Source: Pyrrhosoma nymphula (taxonomy: Eukaryota; Arthropoda; Insecta; Odonata; Coenagrionidae). From it: a DNA stretch of 64,000 nucleotides. How positions within the stretch are numbered: the stretch's first letter is position 1; each line of letters opens with the position of its first letter. The notes below the pieces were generated by a model. It was given only the letters and a program-made list of their open reading frames with translations, was not told the DNA's origin and did not search any database. Below are positions 23,465 through 34,439 of the stretch, in pieces. The position numbers and the translations under genes were made by a program. The stretch spans positions 49,001,985 through 49,065,984 of the forward strand of contig OY754335.1 of assembly GCA_963573305.1 (NCBI GenBank). Reading direction: 5' to 3'.

Positions 23465-23535
23465 TAGTGAAACTGCACCTCTGAAATTAGTGAAACGGCA
23501 CCTCTGAAATTAGTGAAAGCGCACCTCTAAGAGCA
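23465..23535 (+). repeat. Short tandem repeat, about 23-bp unit, three copies
   Basis: Units of the form AGTGAAAC-nGCACCTCTGAAATT repeat three times within copy 1. The second copy of the segment lacks them. Confidence 0.75.
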
Positions 23536-24075
23536 AGGACCCTGGGATCCGCACCTGCCTTTTCTCTCCACGGATTATTTCCCGTAGCCTCAATGAAGTA
23601 TTGAAAATCAATTTTATAGCGGTAGCCGTTCTCTATATAAAAATATTTCTCAACGCCCATCATTTTCCGAGAATTTCCTTTCATCTGTTGAACCCCTATG
23701 ATGGAAATTTTGAAACGTAGATCTAGTTACGACATCATCGCAGTCGCACGGCTGCCGTAGATCGTTGGTACTCTCGAATAATCGGTAGTAGTAGAAATAA
23801 GTTTTTTAGGGGTGCGTCGACTACAGGGTCATTTGCACCGCTCATAGTTCCTAACGTAAAAATCGAATAATCCATGATAGGTTAATGAAGAGGATGTCTG
23901 TTATTCAGTTCATATATCGTATGTGGTTAACATTATTACTTGACGAAAAGAACCATTAGTTGCTTCTTAACTAGCCGTAATTTCCCACAGTTCGAAATAA
24001 AAAAAGTAAATACCGGGATCATTGAGAATCATTGGGAAAATCATTGGGATTACAGGGATCATCTGAATCCATGTA

Positions 24076-24484
24076 TCCATTCCCTTAAGAAAATCAACTG
24101 TACAAAACTTAAAAAAAAACTTAGTGAAATATTGAGTCAGTAACTTTAGGAGTGGCTGAAAGTTAATTGAAACAGTTCAGAAACTGAAGACATAAACTGA
24201 CCAAAGAACTTTTGATAAAAGTTGTTTACCTAATAAAATATAATAACGTGAAAATATTTTTAATGGGAGTTACGACGATGGAAACACAATTTCTAAAGTT
24301 GTAAACGAAAGAAGCTATGAAAAAAAGAAAAAAATAAATATGATCCATAGGAGAGGATTGACCTCCATACCTTTCCTTCCACAATCCGTCACGTTACCAC
24401 TACTCCGCTGATGCCTTGAAGGATTGGTACAGTTTACGCGAGGGATATGGATGGGGGAATTCTGATAGGGATTAGTCAGTGACT
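24076..24484. other. Spacer between the two duplicated segments
   Basis: Holds a weak tRNA-like piece (24345-24440, minus) and otherwise AT-rich sequence. Confidence 0.4.
24345..24440 (-). repeat. Weak tRNA-like SINE head
   Basis: Minus strand shows GGAGTAGTGGTAACGTGACG (A-box-like) and, about 30 nt later, GGAGGTCAATCCTCTCC (degenerate B box). Not a functional tRNA. Confidence 0.3.
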
Positions 24485-24665
24485 GCAGCCCCGCCAAATT
24501 CATTGCGCTTTCATTGTTTTCTGGTTACATTTTTTGAAGCCCTTCGATAGGTGGCAATAGTGAGGTTTTTCACTATCATTGTTACTTTGTTTACGCATGG
24601 CGGGATGGCGGCTTGTGAGGAATTTAAATTGTTGGTATAGAAAAAGATTTATTACTCGACTAAAA

Positions 24666-24774
24666 ATGGGTCAGAGATCTTACTTTGTTCCTGGATGCTC
24701 CAAAGGCTATTCCGTAACCGTGAGAAAAAACAAAATTTTAGGTGTGAAGAACAGAAAGATTGTTTAAGGCTAAT
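24666..24774 (+). pseudogene. Broken copy of the THAP first exon
   Basis: Aligned with 23131-23238, this copy starts MGQRSYFVPGCSKGYS, so the first zinc cysteine of the C-x4-C pair is tyrosine. An indel near 24754 shifts the frame and brings a stop at 24765. The donor is weakened to GTATGT. It is therefore not able to code for the same exon. Confidence 0.65.
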
Positions 24775-24898
24775 GTATGTACTAAGGTTTTATTCTTCAC
24801 GTTACCGTATAGCAAGGCATGGTCGATGCTGATGATTACCTATGTATCCATTGCAGACCTCTTCTTATTATTTTGACAGATGTTGGGGTAATTGTGAA

Positions 24899-26019
24899 GT
24901 AGACGGACTCATCGTATTTTTTCAAATTTTTTTTCTAATGGCTTCCAATACGTTCTACAACTATGAAAAATATTTTTTTGGCACGCTGATGCGAAATAAT
25001 CCAGATATTTACGATTTTAGAAAGTACTACTTTTGCCATCTTCACCGGGAGTCTCTCCAGTTAAGATGCCAACGCAGCCTCGCTGTCAGGAAGCAGCGTC
25101 CTCGCCGCTGTAATTATAAGGTATCTGCGAGGGCAGAAACCTTCTTCGACGGGTCAAGACTGACGCTGGAGAAATAAGTGAAGCTTTTGAACATCCTCTT
25201 GCAGCTGCAGCCCCCTCTTCAAGAACTCATCGCAAGAGAGCTTGACGTCAGTGCACACTTCGTTGTGGATTGGTGTTCCCGCTGTCGGGAAATCTTCGTC
25301 GAGCATATCATAGAATCGTCGAAGAAGATCGGCGGTCCCGACACCTTCGTCGAAATCGACGAAGCCAAGTTCGGGAGGAGGAAGTATAACCGAGGCCGCC
25401 TCGTCCAGGGGCAATGGGTCTTCGGCGGATTCCAGAGCGGAACCGGCCGGTGTTTCCTTGTTCCCGCGGAATCGCGTGACTCAGCGACGCTCCTGTCTGT
25501 CATCAAAGAGTGGATTCTACCCGGTACGACCATCGTGAGCGACTGTTGGAAGTCCTACAACTGTCTCGCAGTTGAGGGCTTCCAGCACCTTACAGTGAAT
25601 CACTCAGTCAACTTCGTGGACCCGAGCACCGGCGCAAACACGAACACCATTGAACGCTTCTGGCGGGAAGTGCGGGACAAGGTGCCACGATATGGTCGGC
25701 GAAAGGAGAACTTTGTCGGGTATCTGGCAGAGCTGCAATTCAAAATGCTCTACCGGGACCACCATGAGCGTTTGTACCACTTTTTCCAGGCTTCCGCTGT
25801 GCTGTACCCACCCACTTAGTGATTTGTTAATTTGGTACGTAATTGGTCACAATAAAAACTTGAAAAAATCTCGTTTTCTCTCATTTTCTACACCCTTCGA
25901 AAATCGTAAATATCTGGGTTGTTTCGCATCAGCGCGCCAAAAAAAATATTTTTCATAGTTGTTGAACATATTGGAAGCCATTAGAAAAAAAATTGAAAAA
26001 ATACGATGAGTCCGTCTAC
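24899..26019 (+). mobile_element. Merlin-type DNA transposon, nearly complete
   Basis: The two ends are inverted repeats of about 125 bp: GTAGACGGACTCATCGTATT at the left and its exact complement at 26000-26019. Both continue through the CTAATGGCTTCCAATA-like, ATGAAAAATATTTTTTTGG and AATAATCCAGATATTTACGA-like blocks. It encloses an IS1595/ISXO2-type transposase, which defines the Merlin superfamily in animals. Length is about 1.1 kb. I see no clean 8-9 bp target duplication, so the outermost bases may have decayed. Confidence 0.88.
25020..25819 (+). pseudogene. Merlin transposase (IS1595-like DDE), one in-frame stop
   Basis: The enzyme would cut and paste the element at its terminal repeats. 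The frame from about 25020 gives a cysteine-containing N-terminal region, a conserved AETFFDGSRLTLEK, then a TAA stop at 25175-25177. It continues in the same frame for 213 codons to 25819. In the family a tryptophan usually follows that lysine, so the stop is a mutation. The catalytic triad is present. Counting from 25178 it is D61 in FVEIDEAKFGRRK, D122 in IVSDCWKSY, and E159 in NTNTIERFW. The GGF motif and the VNH-x3-FVDP region are also intact. The coding part is clearly more GC-rich than the terminal repeats. Read-through or a downstream start could still give a catalytic core, but the simple reading is a recently broken copy. Confidence 0.85.
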
Positions 26020-26051
26020 CTGACAAGTACCGATATTGGTTTTTCTTCTCT

Positions 26052-26063
26052 ATGTTATGTAAA
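26052..26063 (+). repeat. Target site duplication of the RTE LINE, left
   Basis: The 12 bases ATGTTATGTAAA here are repeated exactly at 29430-29441, bracketing the LINE. Confidence 0.9.
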
Positions 26064-29000
26064 CTCTTCTCATGGACTACAACCTTGTCGTGGTTGAAGG
26101 GCTTGCGTGCTCCAATGACCCCTAGAGCTACACTGGCGGGAGCATTGCTCCTGGTAGGGTCACCCATGCCAGATTGGTCGAAGGTTAGGAGACAGACGAA
26201 TGGTAGTCCGCGCAGCGTCTGTACCTCAGTGAGGCGGCTGCAAAAGGCGTCTGACCCCAGTGGGGCGGCCTCTGGAGTGATGGTGTCACGTAAAAAACAC
26301 TATTGGGATAGGCCACGGAATACTATCTCAATAAAAACAAAAACCTTGAAATTATGGACAGTTCTCAATTGATAATGAATCCTGGCAACTACGGGACTCG
26401 GCCTAGAGGGCCGGGTGTCGTGCCCGGCAGCGGTGGGAGCAAGGCCCCTGCGGTCGTCATCACACGAAATCCTTGCTCAGACGTAGCAGCAGCAGAGGAA
26501 AAGAAGATAAAGAAGAGGAACGAAACTATCAGAATAGGCACGTGGAATGTTAGGACTATGCTGAGGGCGGGGAAGCTAGAGAATATAAAGCAAGAAATGG
26601 AGAGGGTGGGTGTAGACATCATGGGTCTGGGTGAAGTAAGATGGAAGGATGACGGGGATTACTGGAGTGGCGACTATAGAGTAATTTATAGTGGAGGGAA
26701 TGAAAGTCAGCGCGGGGTTGCATTCGTAATGAATAGGAAACTCGGTAGGAAAGTAGTGTATGCAGAACAGGTGAGTGATAGGATAATAGTCGTGGAACTA
26801 AAAGCAGAACCAACGAATTTAGTTATAATCCAGGTTTATATGCCTACCTCTAATCATAAAGAGGAGGAGGTAGATGTGGTGTACGATCAGCTTGAGGAAA
26901 TAATTGGTAGGATACCAGGAAGTAAGCACCTGGTAGTAATGGCGGATTGGAACGCGGTGGTGGGTGAAGGAAGATATGGGCGGGAGGTGGGCGATTACGG
27001 GCTAGGAAGGAGAAACGACCGGGGCGAGAAAGCTGTGGAGTTTAGCCGCAGAAATAACCTAGTAATTACAAATACATGATTCAGACATCATCCTCGACGT
27101 AGGTACACTTAGAAGAAGCCGGGAGACACAGATAGGTTCCAGATAGATTATATAATGGTACGTCACAGGTACAGGAATAGTGTTAAAACTCGCATACTTA
27201 TCCAGGAGCTGATGCAGACACAGACCACAACTTATTAGTCATGAAATGTCGGGTAAAACTGAAAAAGATAAGAATGGGAAGGAGGGTACGAAAGTGGAAT
27301 ACGGAGGCATTAACTGGGGCAATGAAGAAGAAGTATCGAGAGAAGGTGGATGAGATAATGGGTGAGGATCATGGAGTTAGATCAGTGGAAGATGAATGGG
27401 GAATTTTGAAAAATGGAATTTTAGAAGCGGCGAAAGCGACTGTAGGCGTAGTGAGTGCAACTAAAATTAGAAAACTGTGGATCACGAAGGAGATGATCAG
27501 GGAGATGGAGGAGAGAAGGAAATGGAAGAGCGTAAACTCAGAGCTAGGTAAGAGAAAATACCGAAAATTTAATAACAGGCTTAGAAGAGAAACAAATAAG
27601 GCAAGAGAGGCGTGGTGGAGAGAACAGATCGACGCGTTAGAGAAGTACCAAAAAGAGGGAAGAGCAGATCCATTATATAGGAAAGTAAAGGAACTGACGG
27701 GTGGTAATAAGGGAAGGGGAATTACAACGATAACAGACAAGACGGGAAAGGTGATCGTAGAACCGAGAGAGATCCAGGAGAGATGGAAGGAGTATGTTGA
27801 AGAGCTGTATGGTAAAGAAATAAGGCCCAATAGGTTAGATATAGCGAGGGAAGGCGATATCGACAGAGATGGCATCGGACCAAGTATCCTAGATAGCGAA
27901 ATCGAAAGAGCTCTACGAGACATGAAAAGGAATAAGGCGGTGGGGATAGATGACATACCTGCAGAGTTTTTAAAGAGCATGGGGAAGAACGGAAGAGGAA
28001 AACTTTTTGCGCTTATTCGTAGGATCTATGAGGATGGAGTGTGGCCGGAAGACTTCGCGAAAACTGTACTAATTCCTATACCAAAGAAGAGTAAGGCAAA
28101 AACGTGCGAAGCCTATAGGACAATAAGCTTAATATCCCACGCGGCCAAAGTAGTTCTGAGAATTCTAAACAGAAGGCTAGAGAAGGCAAACGAATACCTG
28201 GGTGACGACCAGTTCGGGTTTAGGAGAGGGACGGGAACGTGAGACGCTATAGCGGTAATGAGGACGCTAGTAGAAAGAAACCTAGAGTATGGGCAGGATG
28301 TTTTTGCATGCTTCGTAGATTTCGAGAAGGCGTTTGATTGGGTGGAATGGACGACATTAATGGGAGTGTTGAAGAAATTAGGGGTCGATTGGAGGGACAG
28401 GCGTCTGATTCGGAATTTGTTTATGAATCAGACTGCGCAGGTTAGGGTAGCCAGTGGAGAATCGGGATGGGCCACGATAGGACGGGGAGTGCGGCAAGGG
28501 TGCCCACTATCGTCGTCGCTTTTTAACGTGTATTCAGAAGAAATGGTAAGGGAGGCATGGGGGAAGGAGGAGGTAGGATTAAAGGTAGGAGGGGAGCTGA
28601 TAAAATCAGTGAGATTTGCAGATGATCAAGCATTGGTCAGTCAGTCGGCCAAGGGGTTACAGTCAATGGTGAATGCATTAGAGGTGCAGTGCAAAAAGTA
28701 TGGGATGAGGATCAATCACAAGAAAACGAAAGTAATGAGATTTTCTAGAAGTAAGAAGGCGGGGCTGAATATAAGGGTGGGAGGGCAGAAGATAGAGCAG
28801 GTCGAGCAGTTTACGTATCTGGGTAGTATTTTGGAGGCGAATGGGTTTAGTGGCAAGGACATTAGATGCAGAATTGCGCTTGCTAAAGAAGCATTTTCGA
28901 GGAGAAGGGAATTGATGAGGGGGGGGTCTGAGAAGAGACGTAAAGAAGAGGCTGGTGAAAACTTTAATATGGAGCGTGGCGCTATATGGGTCGGAAACTT

Positions 29001-29429
29001 GGTCATTGCGAAGGGAGGATGTGCGTAGACTTGAGGCGTTTGAGATGTGGGTTTGGAGAAGGATGGAGAAGGTTAGCTGGATGGCGAGAAAGACGAACGA
29101 GGAGGTATTGGATATGGTCGGAGAGGAGAGGAAGCTTGTGGCAGAGGTTCGGAGAAGGCAGAAGAGATGGATGGAGGAGGTTTTGAGAGGAGAGGACATG
29201 TTGAAAAGAGTGATAGAGGGGAGAACACTGGGGAAGCGTGGAAGAGGAAGGAGGAGGATAGGAATTCTGGACGAAATAAGAGGAGGTAGAAGATATGAAG
29301 AATTGAAGAGGGATCTGGTAACGGGCCATCTTTAGGAGGGAAAGCGAGACAATTTCTATTAGGTTGGGATACAGAATGGGAACTATCCAAGAACCTACCA
29401 ATCAGCTGGTAGAATACTTGAATGAATGA
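26064..29429 (+). mobile_element. RTE-clade non-LTR retrotransposon, nearly full length
   Basis: A 3366-bp insertion flanked by an exact 12-bp duplication. It contains a 5' region (ATGGACTACAACCTTGTCGT), one long open reading frame with endonuclease then reverse transcriptase, and a 3' end of repeated TGAA units (TTGAATGAATGAATG), as RTE elements often have. Its length is that expected of a complete RTE. The host site is known from the sister copy of the duplicated segment. Confidence 0.9.
26354..29335 (+). pseudogene. RTE polyprotein: AP endonuclease plus reverse transcriptase, several breaks
   Basis: The protein nicks target DNA and reverse-transcribes its own RNA there. Block 1 (26354-27079) is the AP-type endonuclease: RIGTWNVRTM, GEVRWKDDG, ADWNAVVG. 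Stops between 27077 and 27240 break the linker. Block 2 (27241-28242) leads into reverse transcriptase: NKAVGIDDIPAEFLK, AYRTISLIS, QFGFRRGTGT. A TGA at 28240, most simply a CGA change, interrupts it. Block 3 (28258 on) holds the palm: FVDFEKAFDW, GVRQGCPLSSSLF and the catalytic FADD. A frameshift near a G8 run at about 28920 moves the C-terminal region to another frame (28955-29335). The copy is therefore recent but dead, with about four or more lesions. Confidence 0.88.
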
Positions 29430-29441
29430 ATGTTATGTAAA
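29430..29441 (+). repeat. Target site duplication of the RTE LINE, right
   Basis: ATGTTATGTAAA, identical to 26052-26063. Confidence 0.9.
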
Positions 29442-29788
29442 TATCTTAATGTGATCAATGAAAGTATGTATTACCGAATTCAAGTACTCGTGAATTACGC
29501 TCATTACCCATACCGACGCTAGATTTTGTTTTGTAGTCGTGATTGTTCTAACATTTCGTTGTGTATAGCTTATTTATTAGACATAGTTAACCTTTACACT
29601 GATTGGCTATTGATACCTTGATAGGCTATTGAAGGGTTTTTCTGTGATTATATTGATATCAGATTTAGTTAACATGGTTATATCTGACGAATAAAACCAT
29701 TAGTTGCTTCCTAACTAGCCGTAATTTACCTCAGTTCGTAATGGAAAAAAGCGATACTACGTTTGTTTACATTGGGATCGTCTGATTC

Positions 29789-29838
29789 CATCACTGACGC
29801 ATAGCTGGCAACTTGTTGGCAACTATGCGTCAGTGATG
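29789..29838. repeat. 16-bp perfect hairpin
   Basis: CATCACTGACGCATAG (29789-29804) pairs with CTATGCGTCAGTGATG (29823-29838) around an 18-nt loop. The loop and the right flank also repeat TTGGCAACT. Confidence 0.85.
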
Positions 29839-29839
29839 T

Positions 29840-30830
29840 GGTTGGCAACTTCAAAAAAGGTATCATTCCGGAGTAGGTAGTCTGCCATCCTTAAATTCTA
29901 ATATCCTTGGGTGACTGATAGGACTTCCTCCGATGGTTAATCCCATAGTAATCAGTAACTTAACCCTTAATCGGTCGAACTGAAATGCATACTGATATAA
30001 ATTTTTCTTCAAATAGTTCTCCTTTTTTTATTCATCGTGACCATTAAAACCCTGAATTCTTTTAATACTCTCTCTGCAATGGAATGGTCTCAAATAAAAT
30101 ATTGTTTCCCACTGAGTTCGAAGGAAAATTTTATTGTGTCATTACAATAGTCAACAGCTGTAAGCATTAAAGGGACGTATTCGGGCGTCTCTTTAATTAT
30201 GTACAGCGAGATATGATCAGGTGTGATGCTGAGTCACAATTCCGGTTATATGCACACCAAAACTCGACCCTTCCTCGTCTAGGTAGGAATTACCGGCACC
30301 TCTTTACACACATTTCTAACATATACCCAGGTGAAAAATGTTTTTCCACCGAAATTTTGGACTATCTTTGTGGTACCATCGTATTTTTTCCTTAAAGTGC
30401 AGGGTTACTTAAGGGTTGTCACTAACTTAAGAGTGAAAACTGTCGACAAAACTAAACTTCTTTGAGTTCCTCTTAAGTTAATTTAGAGGTGTCTGTAACT
30501 TAGGACAAAAACTGTTCAGTGAGCTCAAGTACTTTCAGACCCAGAAAGTTTCTTTAAAGTTGTCAATAACTTACAGAGAAACTGTTGAGCGATCTGAAGT
30601 ACTTATAAAACCTTAAAGTAACTTTGATGGTCTCTATAGAGTTGCTGAAGAAACTTTAAGGATGGTTTAAGTTACTGAAGCATTTTAAGTTAACTTTGTA
30701 ATTTTAAAGTAACTTTCAAATATTTCAACAGTTGATTTTCTTGAGGGTTACGACAGGGGCGCCGCGGTTAGCAGCTTCAAAAAAGGTATCATGCCGAAGT
30801 TAGGAGTCTGTTATTCTTCTGTGTCCAGTG
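29840..30830. repeat. Local direct repeat around a degenerate AACTTTAAGT-rich stretch
   Basis: TTGGCAACTTCAAAAAAGGTA (29842) recurs as TTAGCAGCTTCAAAAAAGGTA (30768) and continues as ATCATNCCG. Between them, 30400-30740 is unusually dense in loose copies of ACTTAAG / AACTTTAAGT motifs. It has no coding content. Confidence 0.45.
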
Positions 30831-33800
30831 GTATCTATGATCGTGTGAACGCAAGTAAGAGCCGCCATGTTAACCATCATTCAACCCTAGTAATGTAAAC
30901 GGGGCATAACACTGCTAGGGGCGCAGCGATCGAGGATGCATTTTCATTGAAAGCGAATTTCATTTTCATATCTTTTGAATATACCTATATCCCTATATCA
31001 ATCAAATCATAGATCCAACCCAAAAAAATATTCTTATTAGACTAAATATATATTTTAATCCAATTTGTTTGTGCATATGGGGTAAAAATGTAGATAAATA
31101 AATAAATATTCTCCGAGATATTTGATGATATTTATCGTGATTAGCATGTTGCTATAAGCAAAATATTGGAATTTAATGAAGAAATGATTTATGCATTAGT
31201 TAAGTGAATGCTAGTTAAAGGTAAAGAATGCTGGGAGATCTTAGCTTTGATTTTAATTTAAATTAGGAAAAAGACGGGAGACTTTCAATGGAGTTATTTA
31301 TATATTCTAAACAATTCCTTTTGTTTTTTCAAATTTGTTTTTTTTCTAATTAGATTTTTTTATTTGCATTTGTATGGATATGTTTAGGTATGTCTTTCTG
31401 GCTATGTGTCTGCCTAACGCTGCAATAAAATTACTAATTATACAACATTTTCGAAAATGGGGACGTCATTTTTGACGGGTTATATCTTGTGTGATCATAA
31501 TGGCCACTGTTTGCTCTAAAAACTAGTTTTTTCACACATGCGAAAATCACAGCGAAAAAGGTCATTCATCTGGACTGGAATATGAACCTAGATCTGCTGA
31601 ATTTGCGCCAAGTATGTACGCACACCAATGAATCAGAAATTCCCAGACATCCAGTCTAGTCTTCTTCATGCTCGAATTTAAAAGACATTTTAATATAGTA
31701 GATGTTCTCACGAAGTAAATGACGTACTTAATTTACAATACTTTGAATACGGTATGATGACTCATGATATGCCTACCCAGTTCAAAATATTAAGTAAATA
31801 TCTGCGGCATGTCCTCAATGTCTTAGGTATATCTTGAGTACTTACAATATGCTTACGAAATATCTCATTTGTGTACAAGAATTAATGCATATTTTATTTC
31901 ATTAAACGTACTATTATGCTTCATCGTAAGCAAAGCCATTTATTTTTCATAAGGCTAATAATTTTTGTCAAGAGGGAAGTGAACTAGAATCACTATACAT
32001 TAAAAAATAGGTGAAAAATGTGCATTTATAAACAACTGTGCAGCTACTAAATTATAACCTGTCCGTACTGTATTTCTTCGTAGAGTAGATCTAGTTGTAT
32101 GTTTAGCGGTAGTGAGTACCAGAGTCCTCTGGATGGCCGTTCTCAACACTACTCCCTATGTAGTGTATTATCGGAAATCCAGAGGACTCTGATAAGTACT
32201 AGCCTTCCCGAAAAAGAGCTTGTAACAGCGAGTCAAATGATGATATTAAAAAGGTTCGAAAAGCATTTTGCATTTTGTGCAACGTTTTCTAAAATATTCC
32301 TATGAATTCCTATGAAGAAGTAATTTTTATGGAATATCTTGTCATAATATTTTGTACATAAATGGAAAGCAAACATTCACATATCTACTTAATGTGTAGA
32401 ATATATACGTACCTACCTTAGTTATCACTAGATGTTTCCTAGATGTATGTGGAAGATATTTTAGGATTATGTCGATATTTTATATGTATGTATTTGTGCC
32501 TTTAGGGAGATGCGATAACTCCAGATGGTACTAGTGATGTCTAATTTATATATGCTGCGTCTTTCGTGACAAATGAGAGGCACGAAGTAATGATTTCTCA
32601 CATCCACAGCCGCGGACATTGCTTTCTTGCGTTCACTAGGAACATTTTATGTTCATAACTTGCTTCAGTTAACAATGAGGAATTCCAAAAGGGAAGGCGT
32701 ATTTGTCATAATTTTCTGCCTATCGACACCCTAAAACAGATAGCATACCTACTGCCGACTATAAATCAGATGTCGTGTGAGCACGATGCAGGTGTGTTGG
32801 CTTGGCATCCATCCTCCAAATTGCGTTATAATTTGTTTTTTTTTGCTCATAGCAGACGTTGACCTCAGAACAGTTTCCTTGCTTATGCTCACTACCTTTC
32901 CATATAAAAACATCCGTCTTCTTGCTATTCACTCCAACTTGAACCTTCATCTTGAGCGTAAATGATCAAGATAGATTTCCATCTCACGAATGAAATGGAA
33001 TAGCTGGATAGGTAAAACTCCTTTGAATTGCCACAAAAAATATGGCTTAATGGACCGTGGTTGCTGCTGAACAGAGAGTCCTGAAATCAGTTGTGTGATG
33101 ACTCTCCCAGCATTCGATGAAATCCAAGCTTTGTGACTTTCTGAACACGAGAGGTGAGTGTGAAACCAGCAGGGAAAGGAATTTACCTCGCCTCTTATCC
33201 ACTGTCTTGTTTCTTGCTCTTTTGGGCTTAACTTGAAGTGAGCTTTACTTTCACAGCCTTCCAACTCACATGATGAATATACTTATAATGACTCTTTAAT
33301 AGGTACGTTGACTTATGAGGTCAGTGACCGGACTTTTCGCTTTTAGGTGTTGTATGCTCAGATAAGGTTGTTTGAATTTTCTCAGGTGAAGGCTCAAGTA
33401 AGTGTACCTTTTCCCCTTAAAATTATATTTCTTATCCCTGGTTTTCCCCATTTCTTATCTTTGAACTCACAGTTATTTTAAGTATGTGAAGTTTAAGATC
33501 ATTTTACAAACTTATATCATGACTGAGCGTAACACTTATTTCCATCCAAAGCATTTCGGCGTGTTCAATAAAGATTTATTACAAGTATCATGTTCTTGAT
33601 GATACGGTAATATCTCGAAGTCACAGGATTTGAAGTGTGCTAAGTGTTTTATCGTATTAGGCTGGCGGTAAATGGGAAATAAATTATTATATGGAGTCAT
33701 AACACTATTCCTACTTTTAATAAGATGCATTAAAGCCCATATCAAGGTATTTCCCCTCACCATTCTGATTACCATTTCGAAATATAGCGATTTGGCGAAA

Positions 33801-33837
33801 TGTGTAATTGAGCAAACTTTTTACCGTGGGACTTCAG
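30831..33837. other. Long non-coding stretch
   Basis: AT-rich spacer with a 15-bp hairpin at 32120-32191 and a possible tRNA-like piece at 31570-31640. No reading frame in it shows a domain. Confidence 0.4.
32120..32191. repeat. 15-bp inverted repeat
   Basis: CAGAGTCCTCTGGAT (32120-32134) pairs exactly with 32177-32191 across a 42-nt loop that also holds a partial repeat of TAGTG/CACTA motifs. Confidence 0.75.
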
Positions 33838-34402
33838 CTTAAGGTGGTTTGAGCGGGATAGTTCCCAAGTCATAATAGAGACCATATTATAATTTTATTT
33901 TTTGACTTCAGCGTCTGTAAGAAGAGTGAAATAAATATTTCAATACTAATGGCGCAAATATATAATTATATATTATTAAAAGTCTCAGCAATTAAATAAA
34001 TAAGGCTGCCTAAGTCTCTAACTTGACTCATTTTTTCCCGCCGTACGGCTAAAAACCCTTCAAAACAGCAGGTTTTTTTGCGATTCTGTAAGAAATACTG
34101 TGGTGAGTAATAAATTATATTTTAAAAATAGTTGAGAAAACATGCAATCTACACACCGTTAGTTTTTTGACGAAATCTAGGTGCTAGAAGTTCCTACTTT
34201 GTTTAATACTCTCCCTCTGGAGCGCACAGCCATAATCTATCCCATGTCAAACAGCTTATATTTACAGTCAAATTGCTCGAAAAGTAGTTCAGCAAGGTGT
34301 TGATATTTTGATATAATTGGAAAGATGAGAGTTTTTTCTTTAAAATAAGGCCAAATTCATCAAATTCTAGGTGAAGTGATTTTTCGCTCAAACTACCTTA
34401 AG
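33838..34402. mobile_element. MITE family A, best-preserved copy
   Basis: A 565-bp element with ends CTTAAGGTGGTTTGAGCGGG and the complement of CTTAAGGTAGTTTGAGCG. It has no coding potential. It contains the TCTCCCTCTGGAGCGCACAG block used here to recognise fragments elsewhere. The ends do not match a superfamily I can name with confidence. Confidence 0.8.
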
Positions 34403-34439
34403 CGGGCAATGAAACGGCAAACCGACGGTTATGCCGTGA

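Larger units (their letters stand above)
22956..24075 (+). repeat. Duplicated segment, copy 1 (uninterrupted)
   Basis: From GCAGCCCCGCC this segment aligns with 24485-24890, then with 26025-26063, then with 29442-29795, which is the same segment broken by two transposons. Shared landmarks are GCGCTTTCATTGTTTT, the THAP exon, TTCACGTTACCGTATAGCAA, TACCGAATTCAAGTACTCGT and CCATTAGTTGCTTC. Divergence is roughly 10-20 percent by eye. It may be a P-element-like transposon fragment or a duplicated host first exon. Confidence 0.8.
24485..29795 (+). repeat. Duplicated segment, copy 2, split by two transposons
   Basis: Three blocks (24485-24890, about 26025-26063, 29442-29795) line up with the continuous copy at 22956-24075. 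The interruptions are the Merlin element and the RTE LINE. Removing both restores the order seen in copy 1, which gives an internal check on both insertion boundaries. Confidence 0.8.

Noticed and set aside
27369..27980. 203-codon minus-strand frame
   Set aside because: It is the antisense of the LINE reverse transcriptase region, which has all the expected motifs on the plus strand.
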